A stretch of 64,000 bases of DNA. It comes from Thuidium tamariscinum (taxonomy: Eukaryota > Streptophyta > Bryopsida > Hypnales > Thuidiaceae). The stretch is from assembly GCA_947034885.2 (NCBI GenBank), contig OX344757.2, positions 8,184,001 to 8,248,000 on the forward strand. The letters are read 5' to 3'. The position numbers and the translations under genes are program-made. Of the stretch, positions 1 through 11,500 are shown piece by piece. The notes beneath the pieces are model-generated. The model did no database searches. It saw only the letters and a program-made list of their open reading frames with translations, and had not been told where the DNA came from. Within the stretch, counting starts at the first letter, position 1. Each line of letters opens with the position of its first letter.

Positions 1-167
1 CCTCGCTAACACCGATCCTCGGCGATCCACGAAGCGGCGGCAACCTCCTAGCCGAAAAAGGCGCGAAAGAAATGCCAGCGGGTGAGCAGTGAGCAACTTC
101 AGCCGATGGTAAACTTAAAAACTGCGCAGAGGCAGACGAGGCAACCAATTGAGCTGCAGCGATCGCC

Positions 168-323
168 ATGCTCGATTCTCCTTCTCGAGAAAAATTGGCT
201 CGCAATCCCAACTTTCAACAGTTATTGGCTATGGCGCTGAAGGCGCGGCAATCCCAAGGAACTCGACCAGACGAAGGCAGTGAAATAAAATCTCGAACCG
301 GGCGTCGTGTAAACGGTGCCTGA
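168..323 (+). CDS. Short ORF or first exon in a GC-rich segment, unknown function
   Basis: A 51-codon ORF opens at an ATG preceded by gcgatcgcc. It has balanced, coding-like codon use (starts MLDSPSREKLARNPNFQQ, rich in Gln, Ala and Arg). The surrounding first 350 bases are clearly more GC-rich than the AT-rich DNA that follows. It could be a first exon: cgtcgt|gtaaac near 306-311 would serve as a splice donor, and the reading frame otherwise stops at 321-323. No signal peptide or membrane segment is visible. The Mutator-type MITE starts about 140 bp downstream. I do not recognise the family; it may be a gene remnant. The start is chosen as the only ATG of the open frame with a reasonable context. 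Confidence 0.3.
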   Translation: MLDSPSREKLARNPNFQQLLAMALKARQSQGTRPDEGSEIKSRTGRRVNGA

Positions 324-454
324 GGTCACCGCAACCTCACGCCGTGTGAACGCTATGTAGACACTATAATGAGTTTATACACGATAAATTTACGGTGGTC
401 CCTATAAAGTTACTACTGTAATCTTGCGTTTTACAGATTTACAGATTTAGGTAA

Positions 455-1317
455 GGTAGCCGCCCATAGCAACCAGGCAGCCTCGAGTTTGAGGGAGGGC
501 TCCCTCCATCTGGGCCCTCCACGCCATTGACGGACCAGATGGAGGGAAGGTTGCTTGGGCAGCGTGGTAAATCTCATTTTACTAAGGGTTGACAAGGGTT
601 TGGGGCAGGGTTTTTTTTTTCATTTCTTGTGAACTGCCAAAGTGGCGATATTTCATTTTAATGTGGAGCTCCAAATCTCAACATTCATCTATAAATTGGA
701 TAGAAAATATCATATTAGTATATAATATATATGTATCATTGTATTTTCATCCATTATTTGGTGATTTCATCCACTGTTTTAAAAAAAATTGAAGTTTATT
801 GGCGATTTCATCCAAAATTTTACTGTTTTTTTCCTATAGGCTTGGTGCCAGGCCAAAAAATTTGGTGCAATTTTGCACCAAATTGCCAGAAAAAAAAACC
901 CTAGTTTGGGGTTTATATTTTTGTGTTGGGTTTTTTTGGTATGTTTGGGGTTCCCCTTGCTAATTTAGAGTCTCTGATTCTGAATCTGAATTCTGAATTT
1001 GAAAAATCTCATTTTACTAGGGGTTGACAAGGGTTTGGGGTTTATATTTGTGTTGGGTTTTTTTGGTATGTTTAAGTTCCCCTATCTAATTTGGGGTCTC
1101 TGATTCTGAATCTGAATTCAGAATTTGAAAAAAATAAAAAATAAAAAATAAAAAAAATTTCAGCATTTTCCTTGAGGGTTTTGATGTATTATTTAACGCG
1201 CTCCCCAAAATCATATTGTGTCACGCCCTTGCATCTCGTCCATCAATGCACTGAAGGGCCCCGATGCAGCGAGCCCTCCCTCAAACTCGAGGCTGGCTGG
1301 AGACGAGGGTAGCCGCC
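455..1317. mobile_element. Mutator-type MITE with 10-bp target-site duplication
   Basis: The 10-mer GGTAGCCGCC occurs at 455-464 and again at 1308-1317, bracketing an 843-bp element (465-1307). The ends are inverted repeats: the left arm at 478-539 carries agcctcgagtttgaggga and the right arm at about 1240-1294 carries its complement, with similarity continuing into a ggg.ccct..ca...cattga block. A 9-10 bp duplication with long TIRs is typical of Mutator-like elements. The interior is AT-rich and has no coding capacity. It contains a roughly 128-bp direct duplication at about 905-1130. The DNA on either side of the duplication is continuous host sequence. Confidence 0.7.
905..1132. repeat. 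Two-copy tandem duplication, about 128 bp, inside the MITE
   Basis: The block beginning gtttggggtttatat and ending in tctgattctgaatctgaatt is present at about 905-1005 and again at about 1034-1130. The copies are separated by a stretch also found near 576-600 (aaatctcattttactaRggg). The copies differ by a few substitutions only. Confidence 0.65.
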
Positions 1318-1815
1318 GGCTTCAACCCACATTCATCCATAAATTAATCATTCGTGATTCAGATGGATGATGTTTCCAAGCTAGGGTTTCTTTATAAGTT
1401 CGTAGCCTCCCCTCATCAGCTATGTCTTTCCTCACTGCTTGGAACCGGCGATGGTTGCAGGAACTCCACCTTCTACATGATCCGGCCGTTTGTTGTGTGA
1501 TTGTCTTAAGTCGAGACCTGTGTTGATTCCTTGCTGTGCTGTTTCCTGCTCTGTCGATCCTGCTTATTGTCTCTGCAGTATTGTATATCTTACTCTGCTT
1601 TATAGAGTTCTGGATATCTTAGGGTTTTGATTGTCATAGTTCTGTGTGTGTCTTCGTCTATTAGGCTGTACAATGAGGATATCTTTTCTCTTTGGTTGAG
1701 AGCTCGCTCGCTGATGTAACCAAACCTCCTACTCATTCTGAGTGCAACCTTCAAAGTTAGGTTTAGGGTTTTGCGGTTTCTCGAAGATAGGTCCAGGGTT
1801 TTATTTATCCCTCAG

Positions 1816-2318
1816 GCATGTGATGAAACAACTTCGAATGGGTAATTTGCGCCTGACTTCCATGATGCAAACACCTTGGAGAACTGATGCCTCACGACTT
1901 AATTCTTATCATGTCGAGTATGTGAGGGCCAGTGAAGATTTTTTTGGAATTACCGGCTGATGATTTTACTCAAATCAGAGTGCTGAGAACTGGCTGACTG
2001 AGGTCCTCACACAGATCTGTGTAACTGGTTCGCCAACCTGCCACGACGTGGATAGCGCTCGCTATGATCTAGCAGTCGACCAGGGTTAGGCGTACATAGA
2101 CTTTCACTTCTCGATAGGAAGCCAAGCGGATGCTGAAAAGCTGTTCCGTATTGGTGCCATATAGGGTAATTATATCTTTTCCTATTGTTCGAATGTTGAT
2201 TTACCTGATGATGATAATCTCCCAAGATAGGAAGTGCCGTATGACGCTTTAGTCTCTGCCCTAACGCTTCCCTACGATTGTATCCAGAATACTCTTTGGA
2301 GTATTTGCGGAAGGTTTG
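1816..2318 (+). pseudogene. Decayed exon of an unrecognised protein, with five in-frame stops
   Basis: One reading frame stays protein-like for about 500 bp. It is bounded by a good splice acceptor (tttatccctcag before 1816) and a good donor (GGTTTG|GTAAGT, GT at 2319-2320, phase 1). It is interrupted by TGA TGA at 1958-1963 and by three TAG codons. Between the stops the translation is smooth, for example NWLTEVLTQICVTGSP and AYIDFHFSIGSQADAEKLF. All five stops can be explained by C-to-T change (CGA to TGA, CAG to TAG), as expected from cytosine methylation. A possible next 36-bp exon lies at 2729-2764 (atgcag before, gtaagg after) with matching phase. I do not recognise the family. Confidence 0.45.
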
Positions 2319-2728
2319 GTAAGTGGATAGGTGAAAAGCAGAGATGAGTGATTTGACACGGGTTTCTGAGGGTTTTTTGTTTGTGTTGCGGTGATGATAC
2401 CAAAGTGTTTCGGACTAGAGTTTCTGATCTGGGGTAGTAGTCAGATTTGAAGAAACCACTCTTGGCTGTCTGAGCAAAGGACTTGTCTAGCCCTTCAGTA
2501 CTAAATTTAATACTAAAGTCTTAACGACGTGCTTGTTTAATTACTCTCTGCGCTTCGTATGAGTCGTCCTGAAGGCCCGTGATGATACCGATTATCTGCT
2601 ACATATTGGATGGTCTTCGGTCAACTGACATGGAACTACCACCAAGAGCTGAGGCCTTCTCTTTTCTTTGTTTTTTTGCATCTTATCTGTGAATGTACCG
2701 TTCCTACACAAAAGTCTAACTTATGCAG

Positions 2729-2764
2729 TTCAGCCACAGGGATGCAATCTCTGCCCGCATCTTG
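2729..2764 (+). pseudogene. Possible small exon downstream of the decayed exon
   Basis: A 36-bp interval lies between acttatgcag and the donor gtaagg. Its phase continues the exon that ends at 2318 (phase 1 to phase 1). It would encode VQPQGCNLCPHL. The evidence is only splice-site quality and phase agreement. Confidence 0.2.
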
Positions 2765-3060
2765 GTAAGGACCTAAATGTTTCAGAAAATAAAGCAAGTG
2801 TCTTCTCATCGAAATTGAAATCATGGGTAGGCTTTCGTATGTCGGAGTCGGAATGTTTCTCCTATCTAAACACAATGATTGAAGTGCATCTGAAGCCGTG
2901 ACGCTGCCAAATATGTTAGTCCTTTACCTCGCAATTCCATACTGAACCTGTTTGGAGAATCTGCACCTGTGATTCACTTGAGAGTTCGAATTAAGAGCAA
3001 GAGTATTTCTTGCGTCATTAGCAGGAGCCAGTATGTAAACTCTGAAATAATTTCAGCATT

Positions 3061-3246
3061 TCAAAGGGCTGTCTCATGAGTGCAGTTTCCATTGGGTGTC
3101 CACTGTCCTGTTCGCGTCGAAATTTGAAGCTGATTCATGAATTTGCTGACTCTGAACTTTCTCAACGTGTTCACAACTTCTTTCCCCTGTGATTCCACTG
3201 CACATCCCTCGAGGTAGCCTGGGGTGTTCGGTGTAGAATAGGGTTC
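3061..3246 (-). pseudogene. Possible terminal exon on the minus strand, unknown protein
   Basis: On the minus strand an acceptor-like cttattgcag is followed by 61 open codons and a stop. The translation is hydrophilic and protein-like (begins EPYSTPNTPGYLEGCAVESQ, ends NGNCTHETAL). No upstream exon is identified. It may be the last exon of a lost gene, a captured fragment or chance. I do not recognise a family. Confidence 0.25.
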
Positions 3247-3329
3247 CTGCAATAAGTGTAGAAGGTTGGCCGTTACTTGGGCGTTTGGTCTGCTTCAAAA
3301 CAAAATAGTCCATCGTGGCCAAAATCAAG

Positions 3330-5700
3330 AGGAAGCCCTAAATCTCATTTATTGAAAATACCCAGAATGGAGGTATTCCCTAAATAGCTGTTCAATACGG
3401 TGGCTGAAAAGCTTGTTGTCAATGCAACCAATAGGGGTCACTATAATTCAAAATTGGAAGGAGTGACTATGAGAAGTACAAATGTTGACCTATTGCAACT
3501 AGCCCTCTTTTTTAACTTTTTGAGAAAGTGTCAAGATGGCAATCATGTCAAATTTGGTGAAGGATTGTATTTCTACATTCATCCATCTTTTGAACTTAAA
3601 AATACTTTTTTATCGTATTTGTATACTTTTTCATCCAAATTTGCTAATTTCATCCATATTTTAAAGAGGATTGGAAAATTTCTGGTGAAAAAAGATTACT
3701 TTTATTTGGTGAAAAAAAAAACATTTATTTTGAAACAATACAATCTAGTCCTATGGTGTCGGAAAAAAAAGGGTTGATTGCAACTTGCAAGAAGCTCATC
3801 AATTTGCAAGCCTCTACAAATTTTTGCTCCTATATGACAATTTTTCCTTTTTACAATAAGAAGCACCTATAACTAGTCAAATAAACAATTATGGACATGA
3901 TTTGGAGTAGTACAAGGCAAAACAAATATTTTCAAAGGTGCATTGATATAAATGACAGGGATTACAAAAATTTTGGTAATTTTATCTCTTGAACTGAAAT
4001 TATTATGAATTTCAAAAGGCAAAAGTTGGACTTGACCCATAACCAATATCTACAATCATCAAATTTTATTCATTCAAGAACCACCTTCTTGCTTATTGCT
4101 TCTTGCTTTCTTATTCACTTGTATCATTAATGTTATGGTCCAAACCTTAAAAAAAGACACAAATTTCCATTCCAAGGAAAAAATAGAAATTTGTTCTAAT
4201 CTTGGTTGAAAATACAACACCCTATTCATTGTTGCTAGGGTGCTAGTTGGTAATGGGTGCCTCTACCGTAGGTTGTGCCCTTTAAGAGAACCAACAAATC
4301 AATTTTGACAAATAATCATGGCTCTACCAAGGAGTTGGTTCAATTTCCGAAAGACTTCCAAATAATTCTCTTTATAATGAATAATGGGAATCAAATGTGT
4401 TCAAAACCTCATTCATAGACAACCAAAGTTTTATGAGGGACCCATATTTCATCTACATTAGCAAGCTCAATCTTATACTACTCACTTGAAAAATAAGTAA
4501 AGGCCTACAATAAGATTTTAGAAGGGACCCACATTGTGTTTGCATTAGCATGCTCAAACTTCTACTATTCACTTGAAAAACAAGGGCCTATTAGAAGGCA
4601 CTTTACACTTTATTTGAATTGGCGACATAGTGAGAGTGCAGTGAGCATGCCCTGTTTGATTTGATTAATAATATCCAACTTTGATTTGATGTTTGAAGAA
4701 GAGATGAAATATCTCATAATTAAGAGATTAAACTTGGATTTAGATAAGTGAAATAGACAATCCTCTCCTTCAACAATTGTTGTAAATATGATCATCAATC
4801 ATGCATACTACATGAATTTTATTGAACATGGTATTTAAAGGATAGATGGTTATATATCATATACAAATGTTTGGCAATGATAGAGAAGTATGCTTTCATT
4901 AGGGATGTTTCATATCTTGATATGGCCAACTTGATCAATCAATAATCTTAAAAATTTTTTATGAGATTTAGAAGATAGCATTGATTTTTAAGAAGTAAAT
5001 TATTCCCTAGCTAAGAGTTTAATCCTTGAATGACAGATCCATCACTATAATGATTATCAACCACAAAATTGTCATTTGATCACAAAATTGTCATCAAATG
5101 AATACATGCATTCTTCATTTCAGAACTTGGCTTGTGAAAGTTATACATAGGACACTTTTCTTCTAACCATGATTAACTTTTGAACTTTAGTTATGACTTC
5201 TTAAACTAGTGATAAGGGACATCATCAAAACAAAAAAGCAAATGGACAACTTTTGAAGACACAGATGAAGAATAAGACTTCCTCAAGTTTTAACTATTGA
5301 ACTATAAGTGAACTCCAAGATCATCTTCACTACCATCAGTCACACGATCAACCTACATCCCTTGTTTTTTCCAATCACCTTGTTTTCTTCGAATAGCTCA
5401 CTATCCCATTTTCAATTTCTCTCAAAGCACAAGCGTCTCGCTGCATGCAGAGCTCGCTCAGTTCCACCGCAGTTTCAGGTACAATCAGTTTCAAAGGCCT
5501 GTTGTACTGTACATGTAGAGAGAAGAACTCTATTTGTTTTCTATGCGATATTTTTTATTTATTTTTTAATGATTGGTGTACATTTACATGTGTATGAGGT
5601 GGCCTGTTTGTGACTATGTCTGGGCTAAATACTATGCCATTATAATTCTCAACGATAATGAATTGATGTAACCGTATATCACGCTGAATTAATGACAGTA
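3330..5700. other. AT-rich gene-free stretch with degraded repeats
   Basis: No convincing gene was seen. A 125-codon open frame at 3400-3777 is low-complexity Phe/Lys/Leu sequence over repeated tttcatcca motifs. The same tcatcca-rich repeat occurs at 640-830 and 40200-40340, so it is repeat-derived rather than coding. The short GC-richer block at 5420-5480 (gcatgcagagctcgctcag) is unexplained. Confidence 0.5.
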
Positions 5701-6226
5701 AGGTTTGCACTACAGTAGTGAGTTCATTAGAGAAAGAACTCTCAGCGGATCCTCGTCTGTGAGTGAGTCATAAACGACGTCCATGACAAGTCTAAAATTG
5801 CTTGTGATTAGAGAATTATCCTGTTTGAGTCTGAAAACGTTCAGGAGGGGCTGAGGTCTCTCTTCAAATTGAGAGTATCGAAAATTGTTTACGCAACTGT
5901 AGCCAGTGCATTGAGCCCGGCTACAATTTTTGAGTGTGTTTACCAATTGCAATTGAAATGGGAGTCGTCTCTTGTGGAGTCCTGAGTGTTGCAATGCCGA
6001 TGTGGTTAGCAAGCGAATCTGTATCAGAAAACAGGGAACACATTAGCGATGTGAGACTTGGAACATTGGGAAACATTACATGATCTGCTTGCCGAGGGAC
6101 TATGGGCAACGTAGTACAGAATGTACCTCGAAAAATCAGTAATAGTTTTTCCTGGAGGCTCTAGTTGCTTCGTCACCCTCTTGCTGATGGCTTGTGATTT
6201 CGAGCAGCGGGCTGCGCGGCGTCGCA
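5700..6226 (+). promoter_or_regulatory. Upstream region and likely promoter/5' UTR of the multicopper oxidase gene
   Basis: This mixed-composition 0.5-kb block directly precedes the start codon at 6227. It is less AT-rich than the DNA further upstream. No clear TATA box could be placed, and the transcription start is not determined. Short open frames on either strand here are not protein-like. Confidence 0.3.
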
Positions 6227-8555
6227 ATGAAGCTCACTTGGCTCTCACTCTTGGTCCTCGCATGGAGCCATTGCTGGCTACAACAAATCTTCGGTCAGGC
6301 CGTTCAACCAGCTGGATCTGTCTGCCAAGCCATGGCTCCATCGACGAAGCTGGAAATGTTCGTTGACCAGTTGCCCGGATTGGCGAAAATAGATGTCTCG
6401 TATGGCATCCAACTCACTCTTGGAGCCTACAAAATTCAACAGGTGAGCAAGCAATCGGCCAGGTCTCTGTAAACCTTCGGCCAGATTCGAGTTTTTCGTG
6501 TTCTTGTCTGTTCCTCATCAAAAAGTGGTCTTCAACAATTCTGTGTTCTCCAACATCCTGTGCTCTTCTTCAACATCTTGTATTCTTCTTCAATATCCAG
6601 TGTTCTTGAGCAGTAACCCTTCAGATGTAATTGAAAAACGTTTCAAAATCGTTCGAAATGAAAGCTGAGTCAGACAGCAAGGATACTCTGGAAGGTTGTT
6701 TTTCATGATATGCTTGCTGTGAGGTTGTGCAGAAATTGCACAGGGACTTGCCAAACACGACGCTGTATGCCTACGGCACATCGGCTTCAACAGCGACCTA
6801 CCCAGGCCCAACTCTGGAAGCGATCCAGGACATCCCCACGCACGTCCGCTGGGAGAATCACATCCACGACTCGTCGCACATGTTCATCGTGGACACCACC
6901 GTGATGTGGGCGGATCCCCGACGCCACGGCGTGCCCGTCGTCACCCACCTCCACGGCGCAGCCGTCGCGAGCGCCTCCGATGGCCACCCTGAAGCTTGGT
7001 TTACAGCCTTTGGAGACCATGGATCGACCTACACAAGCCAAAACTACACGTACCCAAATGCTCAGCAGCCCGCGATGCTGTTTTACCACGATCACACTAT
7101 GGGCATCACGAGGCTGAACATCTTGGCAGGGTTGACAGGCCTGTACATCATCCGCCCGAAGACGTTTCCCCCGGCGTGGATGCCGACGAAGGAATACGAA
7201 GTGACGCTGATGCTGCAAGACAAGGCGATTTACAAGAATGGCTCCGTGAATTTTCCTACAGTCGGTTTGTCGATTGACAATCACCCCCACTGGTGTCCGG
7301 AGTACTTCGGAGACGTGATTCTCGTAAATGGGAAGGCGTGGCCGTACCTTGTGGTCAAACCGCGGAAGTACCGGTTTCGAATGTTGAACGCCGCGAATGC
7401 ACGCTACTTCGAGCTTTCGCTCAGCAACGGAGCTGATTTCGTGCAAATCGGGAGCGATGGCGGACTCCTGGAGCAGTCCGTGCATGCGCAGAAGCTCATT
7501 GTTGGGCCGGCGGAGAGAGTGGACGTTGTGATCGATTTCTCGACTATGGCTGGTGCAAATGTCACGCTGCAGAACCTGGCGCCAGCACCGTACCCGGATG
7601 GAGACCCATTGTTCTCACCGGGATCTACGCGCAGTGTCATGCAATTTAAAGTGTCAAAGGTGGGATCAGAGCACCTTCATGACTAGAGAATGATCTGACG
7701 CATTCAACAACTTGCTCCTCTTTCATTTACTTGTCGAGAGCATGCTTTATGAGAATTTAGGGTTTAGGGTTTTAGGGAATTACAGCAGCGTCATGCAATT
7801 CAAAGTGTCACTGGTGGGATTGGAGCACCTGCATGCTTAGAATGATCTGACGCATCGAGTCGAAAAACATGCTTTATCTTGATCGAGAATTTAGGGTATG
7901 CAGTTTTTGGAAATTGGGTTTTAGGTGTTTTGCGATTTTCACGTTTCCTTCGTGGTTCTGCGCTGTGTAGGTCGACGCGTTGCCAACTTCCTCACCGCCC
8001 ATCCCTGACGTGCTTCGCGCACAAGACCCCAATCTAAACCTCACGGACGCCCACGCGCGCACTCTAACCATGATCGAGCGAGACGACGCGCACGATTTCC
8101 CCATAAACTCCGTCCTGTCGAATCTCACCTGGACAGACCCAGTAACAGAGACCCCTTACCTCAACGCCACAGAGATTTGGGAGTTCATCAACCTCACCCC
8201 CGACGCTCACCCCATGCACATCCACCTCGTCAAGTTCAAGGTCCTGAATTTGCAAAAATTCAACCAAACCTTGTTCCAGGAGAAGGGGTGCCACCATTTC
8301 GAGGACAACGGAGGCCCCGGGAGTTGTATTCGTGACGATCCTGTGGCGCCCATGGCTTACCACGTCGGGTGGAAGGACACAGTCACGGCGTTGCCAGGGT
8401 TCGTGACGCGCTTGGTGGTGAAATGGAGCTCGGATTCTGGAGATGGCAAGTTCCCGTTCGACGCCACTGCGGCGCCGGGCTACTTGTGGCACTGCCATAT
8501 TCTGGATCACGAGGACAACGCCATGATGCGACCCATTCAGGTGGTAATGGTGTAG
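6227..8555 (+). CDS. LPR: LPR-type multicopper oxidase (CotA/bilirubin-oxidase-like ferroxidase)
   Basis: Three exons are read: 6227-6442, 6733-7659 and 7971-8555. All junctions are GT-AG and phase 0, giving 575 residues, close to the roughly 580 of Arabidopsis LPR1. An N-terminal signal peptide is visible (MKLTWLSLLVLAW.., cleavage near GQA), so the protein should be secreted or apoplastic. The copper ligands are complete: HLHG at 144-147, HDH at 191-193, HPMHIH at 461-466, and HCHILDHEDNAM at 555-566 with type-1 Cys556, His561 and axial Met566. Family knowledge: LPR proteins are cell-wall ferroxidases that couple iron to phosphate sensing, and they resemble bacterial CotA more than plant laccases. 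LPR assignment rather than another CotA-like oxidase is inferred from length, domain order and motif spacing. The start is the first ATG giving a signal peptide. Intron 2 carries a duplicate of the exon 2 end. Confidence 0.9.
7631..7905 (+). repeat. Direct duplication of the exon 2 3' end and splice donor, within intron 2
   Basis: About 130 bp spanning the end of exon 2 and the start of intron 2 (about 7631-7760) recurs inside the intron at about 7783-7905. The shared order is gtcatgcaatt.aaagtgtca, Gtggga donor context, gagcacct.catg, agaatgatctgacgcat, catgcttta, gagaatttagggt. The second copy keeps a donor-like CTG|gtggga. The repeat therefore offers an alternative or decoy 5' splice site. 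Confidence 0.75.
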
Positions 8556-11500
8556 TGGTTTTGTTGCGTTGCCCAATTGGTGTGGACACCATAGCTGGGA
8601 AGAGGGAATGGAAAACTGCTAGGCTCGAGTTGAGAGGCACAGCGTCGTCTACATGTTTGTTGATTTTTGTATAGTGTCCGGTAGTTTAGTCGCCCCTGTC
8701 GCCGCAGAAGGAATGGTGACCTCAGCTGATTTCTTTCAATGTGCGACCTGAAGTGGACTGTTCGAGGTTTGTATTGCAGTTTACAGTTCTCAATCCCATC
8801 AATTTTTGACCCCATAGTGCCAAATCGATGTTACCCATGTCGACATTGTCAAAGCTGCGAAATGTTGTGTCCTAAATTGAGTATTGAATGTAATGTGCTA
8901 CAAATTGTAGTGGTGCATGTCACACTAATCAAGTGACAAAGTAGTGCTCACCACTACAGTACTGTAGTTGGAACGCGCTGCAAGCGAAGGCATGAATGAA
9001 ATTAGGAACAAATGCAACAAGTGCGTTACTGGCTGTATTCGTTAAATTCAAAAACTGATGAGGGTGTGCCACATAGTTCCATTCCCAAATCCCCACACTT
9101 GATTACCAAACTCCAATAAATGTGCATGCCATGTACTAGGTTCAACACTCATAATTTTTTACGGTGCCAATTTTGTAAGAGATTGGTGGGTTTCCAGTCA
9201 CCCGCTTTCAACCCAAGCTTCATCTCCTGAGTGCTCTTTAATTTGGGTTTGGAGGATATCCCTCGGCATTTTTACACAAACATTTGTGAATGACAACTTT
9301 CGAAATGACCGCTTTCCTCTCGCAAAGACAAGTGTCCCTTTGCCAGAGTAAAGAACTAAAAGTAAACACTCAATTTCAAGTCTGCTATATGTGTAAGTTA
9401 CGACGAAGAGCAGTCGATTCTATTGTGGAACCAAACTTGACACATCAGCTTTGACTAGTCAGCTTAATTACCTAGCATTGTGTATGATCATCAGGGTGTT
9501 TAATTTGCACTCAATCTGTTGGAGACTGCATTTCTTTCGACTTCATCCCAGATGTTAGTTTCACTGTGTCTGATATTTCCATGGCAACGTGAACTGAAAA
9601 TACCATCGTGTGATTGTTTTGTGACCACTTTCAACAGGCAGCTCTTGCAATGGCAACTTGGGATTGTGAGGTTCCAACAGCAAAACCTGACGGCATTGCA
9701 ATCTTTGAGCCTGACATTACACAAGTTGCAAACAAAAGAATCTCTCCCCCTCTCTCTCTCTCAGTACCGATGTGACATATATCCAACACCAGTAACTTAA
9801 CCTGGCTCTTGATGCTAAAAAATGTGATAATTGTGCCAACATTGCTGTAAATTCCAAATGAATTTTTCGGCCAGCAGGCACAGCCATGTCGCCTTAAATC
9901 CAAAACTTGTTTCTGCAGATTCATCCCTGAAGGATTCGTAGGCAGGGAAGGCTAACCTAAACAGCACCCTTGGAAAAGAAAATTACAGATTCTTTCATCT
10001 TTACACAATCCGGAGCACACGTATAATGGCCGGCGGAAGGTATGAATGTCAGTATTTTGAAGCCAGGATTCAAATTTGGTTGGCATCGCCAACGGTTTCA
10101 AAGTTCGAGTTCTCAGAACTGCACAAGAATTGATGTTTTTCTCGTCGAAATAAATTCGCCAAATCGAATTTTTAAAGACTTGCACAATCTTTGACAGAAA
10201 AACTGTTTTATGGGATCTCGTAGTTGGGTGTCCAATTGATTCTCCTACTCATCTTGTAACTCGTTACCTAATTTCAGAGTCCCAATTAGAGTGTGAGCTT
10301 CCTCTATTGGTCTGAATCAATCCTCATATAAGTTGCATGTCATTGTTGTCCTCATCAGAGTTTCAGTGTTAAGCTCATGACGAGGATTCAGCAGGTACAT
10401 GCGCTTGAGAGTACGCAAGTATTTGAATGTTTTTGTTAGTGGTTTGGGGACGGTGGCGCCACACCTTCAATGCCCGCCTCGGATGGAGTTACAAGTGATC
10501 TTGAACACTTGAATTCTGTGGGATTACACGTGGGAATCTATGGAATGAATTTCTTCTTAGAGTTCATGAAGTTGATGAAATTGAGTAAGTTGTCTTCAGA
10601 GTTTGAGGACTTTTTTTACCTTTCATACAATCAGTACCCAACTTTTCCAGGATATTTCTTTGTGCACAATATTAAACATCATTTTTGTTTATGGCTAAGG
10701 CTAAAGACACAATAAGTTTTGCATCGATGCACGTGGAGCATCTGAAAAACCTGAAGTTTTAACAGCAAACCCACAAGAGTTTCATAAATTCGTATTTAAT
10801 TTAGTGACGTTCGCATGAGTTTTGGAAATGTAAGCTAGAACATGAACTGCAGCATTTCAGTTGGAACTTGTGTAAGCCAAGTAAGTCGTACAATTTCTTC
10901 AATTTCTTCAGAGAACATTCCTTTCCGTTAGTAAAGCCTCTCAATGGAGAGACAAATTCAAAACCCTAAACATTAAACCCCCCAGCAGTAAAGATGTTCA
11001 TCCAAACTATAGAATAGCAGCATTTGTTGCATTCCAAAGATTTAACCAGGTGAGCCATTGGCATTGATCTCATGAACAGAATATGAATGCCGGCAGTTGA
11101 TAGAAGCCACAAGACGCATGAAAAACGCTTCCAATTCACGTGATAAAATGTTGGAATCAAACCGGAATTCAAGTTGGATGAGTTCAATTATTGACAACTG
11201 CAAGCTAAGCTATCCACCCATTTTGATGATGGTGACACAAAATTCATCATTTAATGTGTTTCATGTAAGCGACGTGAGCAACCATAATTTCTCCGTTGCG
11301 TACTCACGCGTTCAGGGTAGAGTCTGATTGGACAAATTTATCACACAATGCAATGATCACACAAGCTTCAAGCCTGCAAGGACAAATTTAAAGTTGGGCC
11401 CTTTTCTTCTTTTTCTTTTTCTTTGAACAAATGGAAGAACCGTAGCGTTAAAAAAATCAAAAGTTGGGGCTTGAGATTATCATGTGGGTCAAGAAACGGA

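Noticed and set aside
3400-3777. 125-codon ORF
   Set aside because: Low-complexity Phe/Lys-rich translation of a dispersed tcatcca repeat present elsewhere in the window.
6787-7485. 232-codon minus-strand ORF over exon 2 of the oxidase
   Set aside because: Antisense shadow of a GC-rich coding exon whose plus-strand frame has all copper-binding motifs.
7752-7778. Telomere-like tttaggg repeats in intron 2
   Set aside because: Only two to three imperfect units; common as short words in plant introns and leaders, and not an interstitial telomere array.
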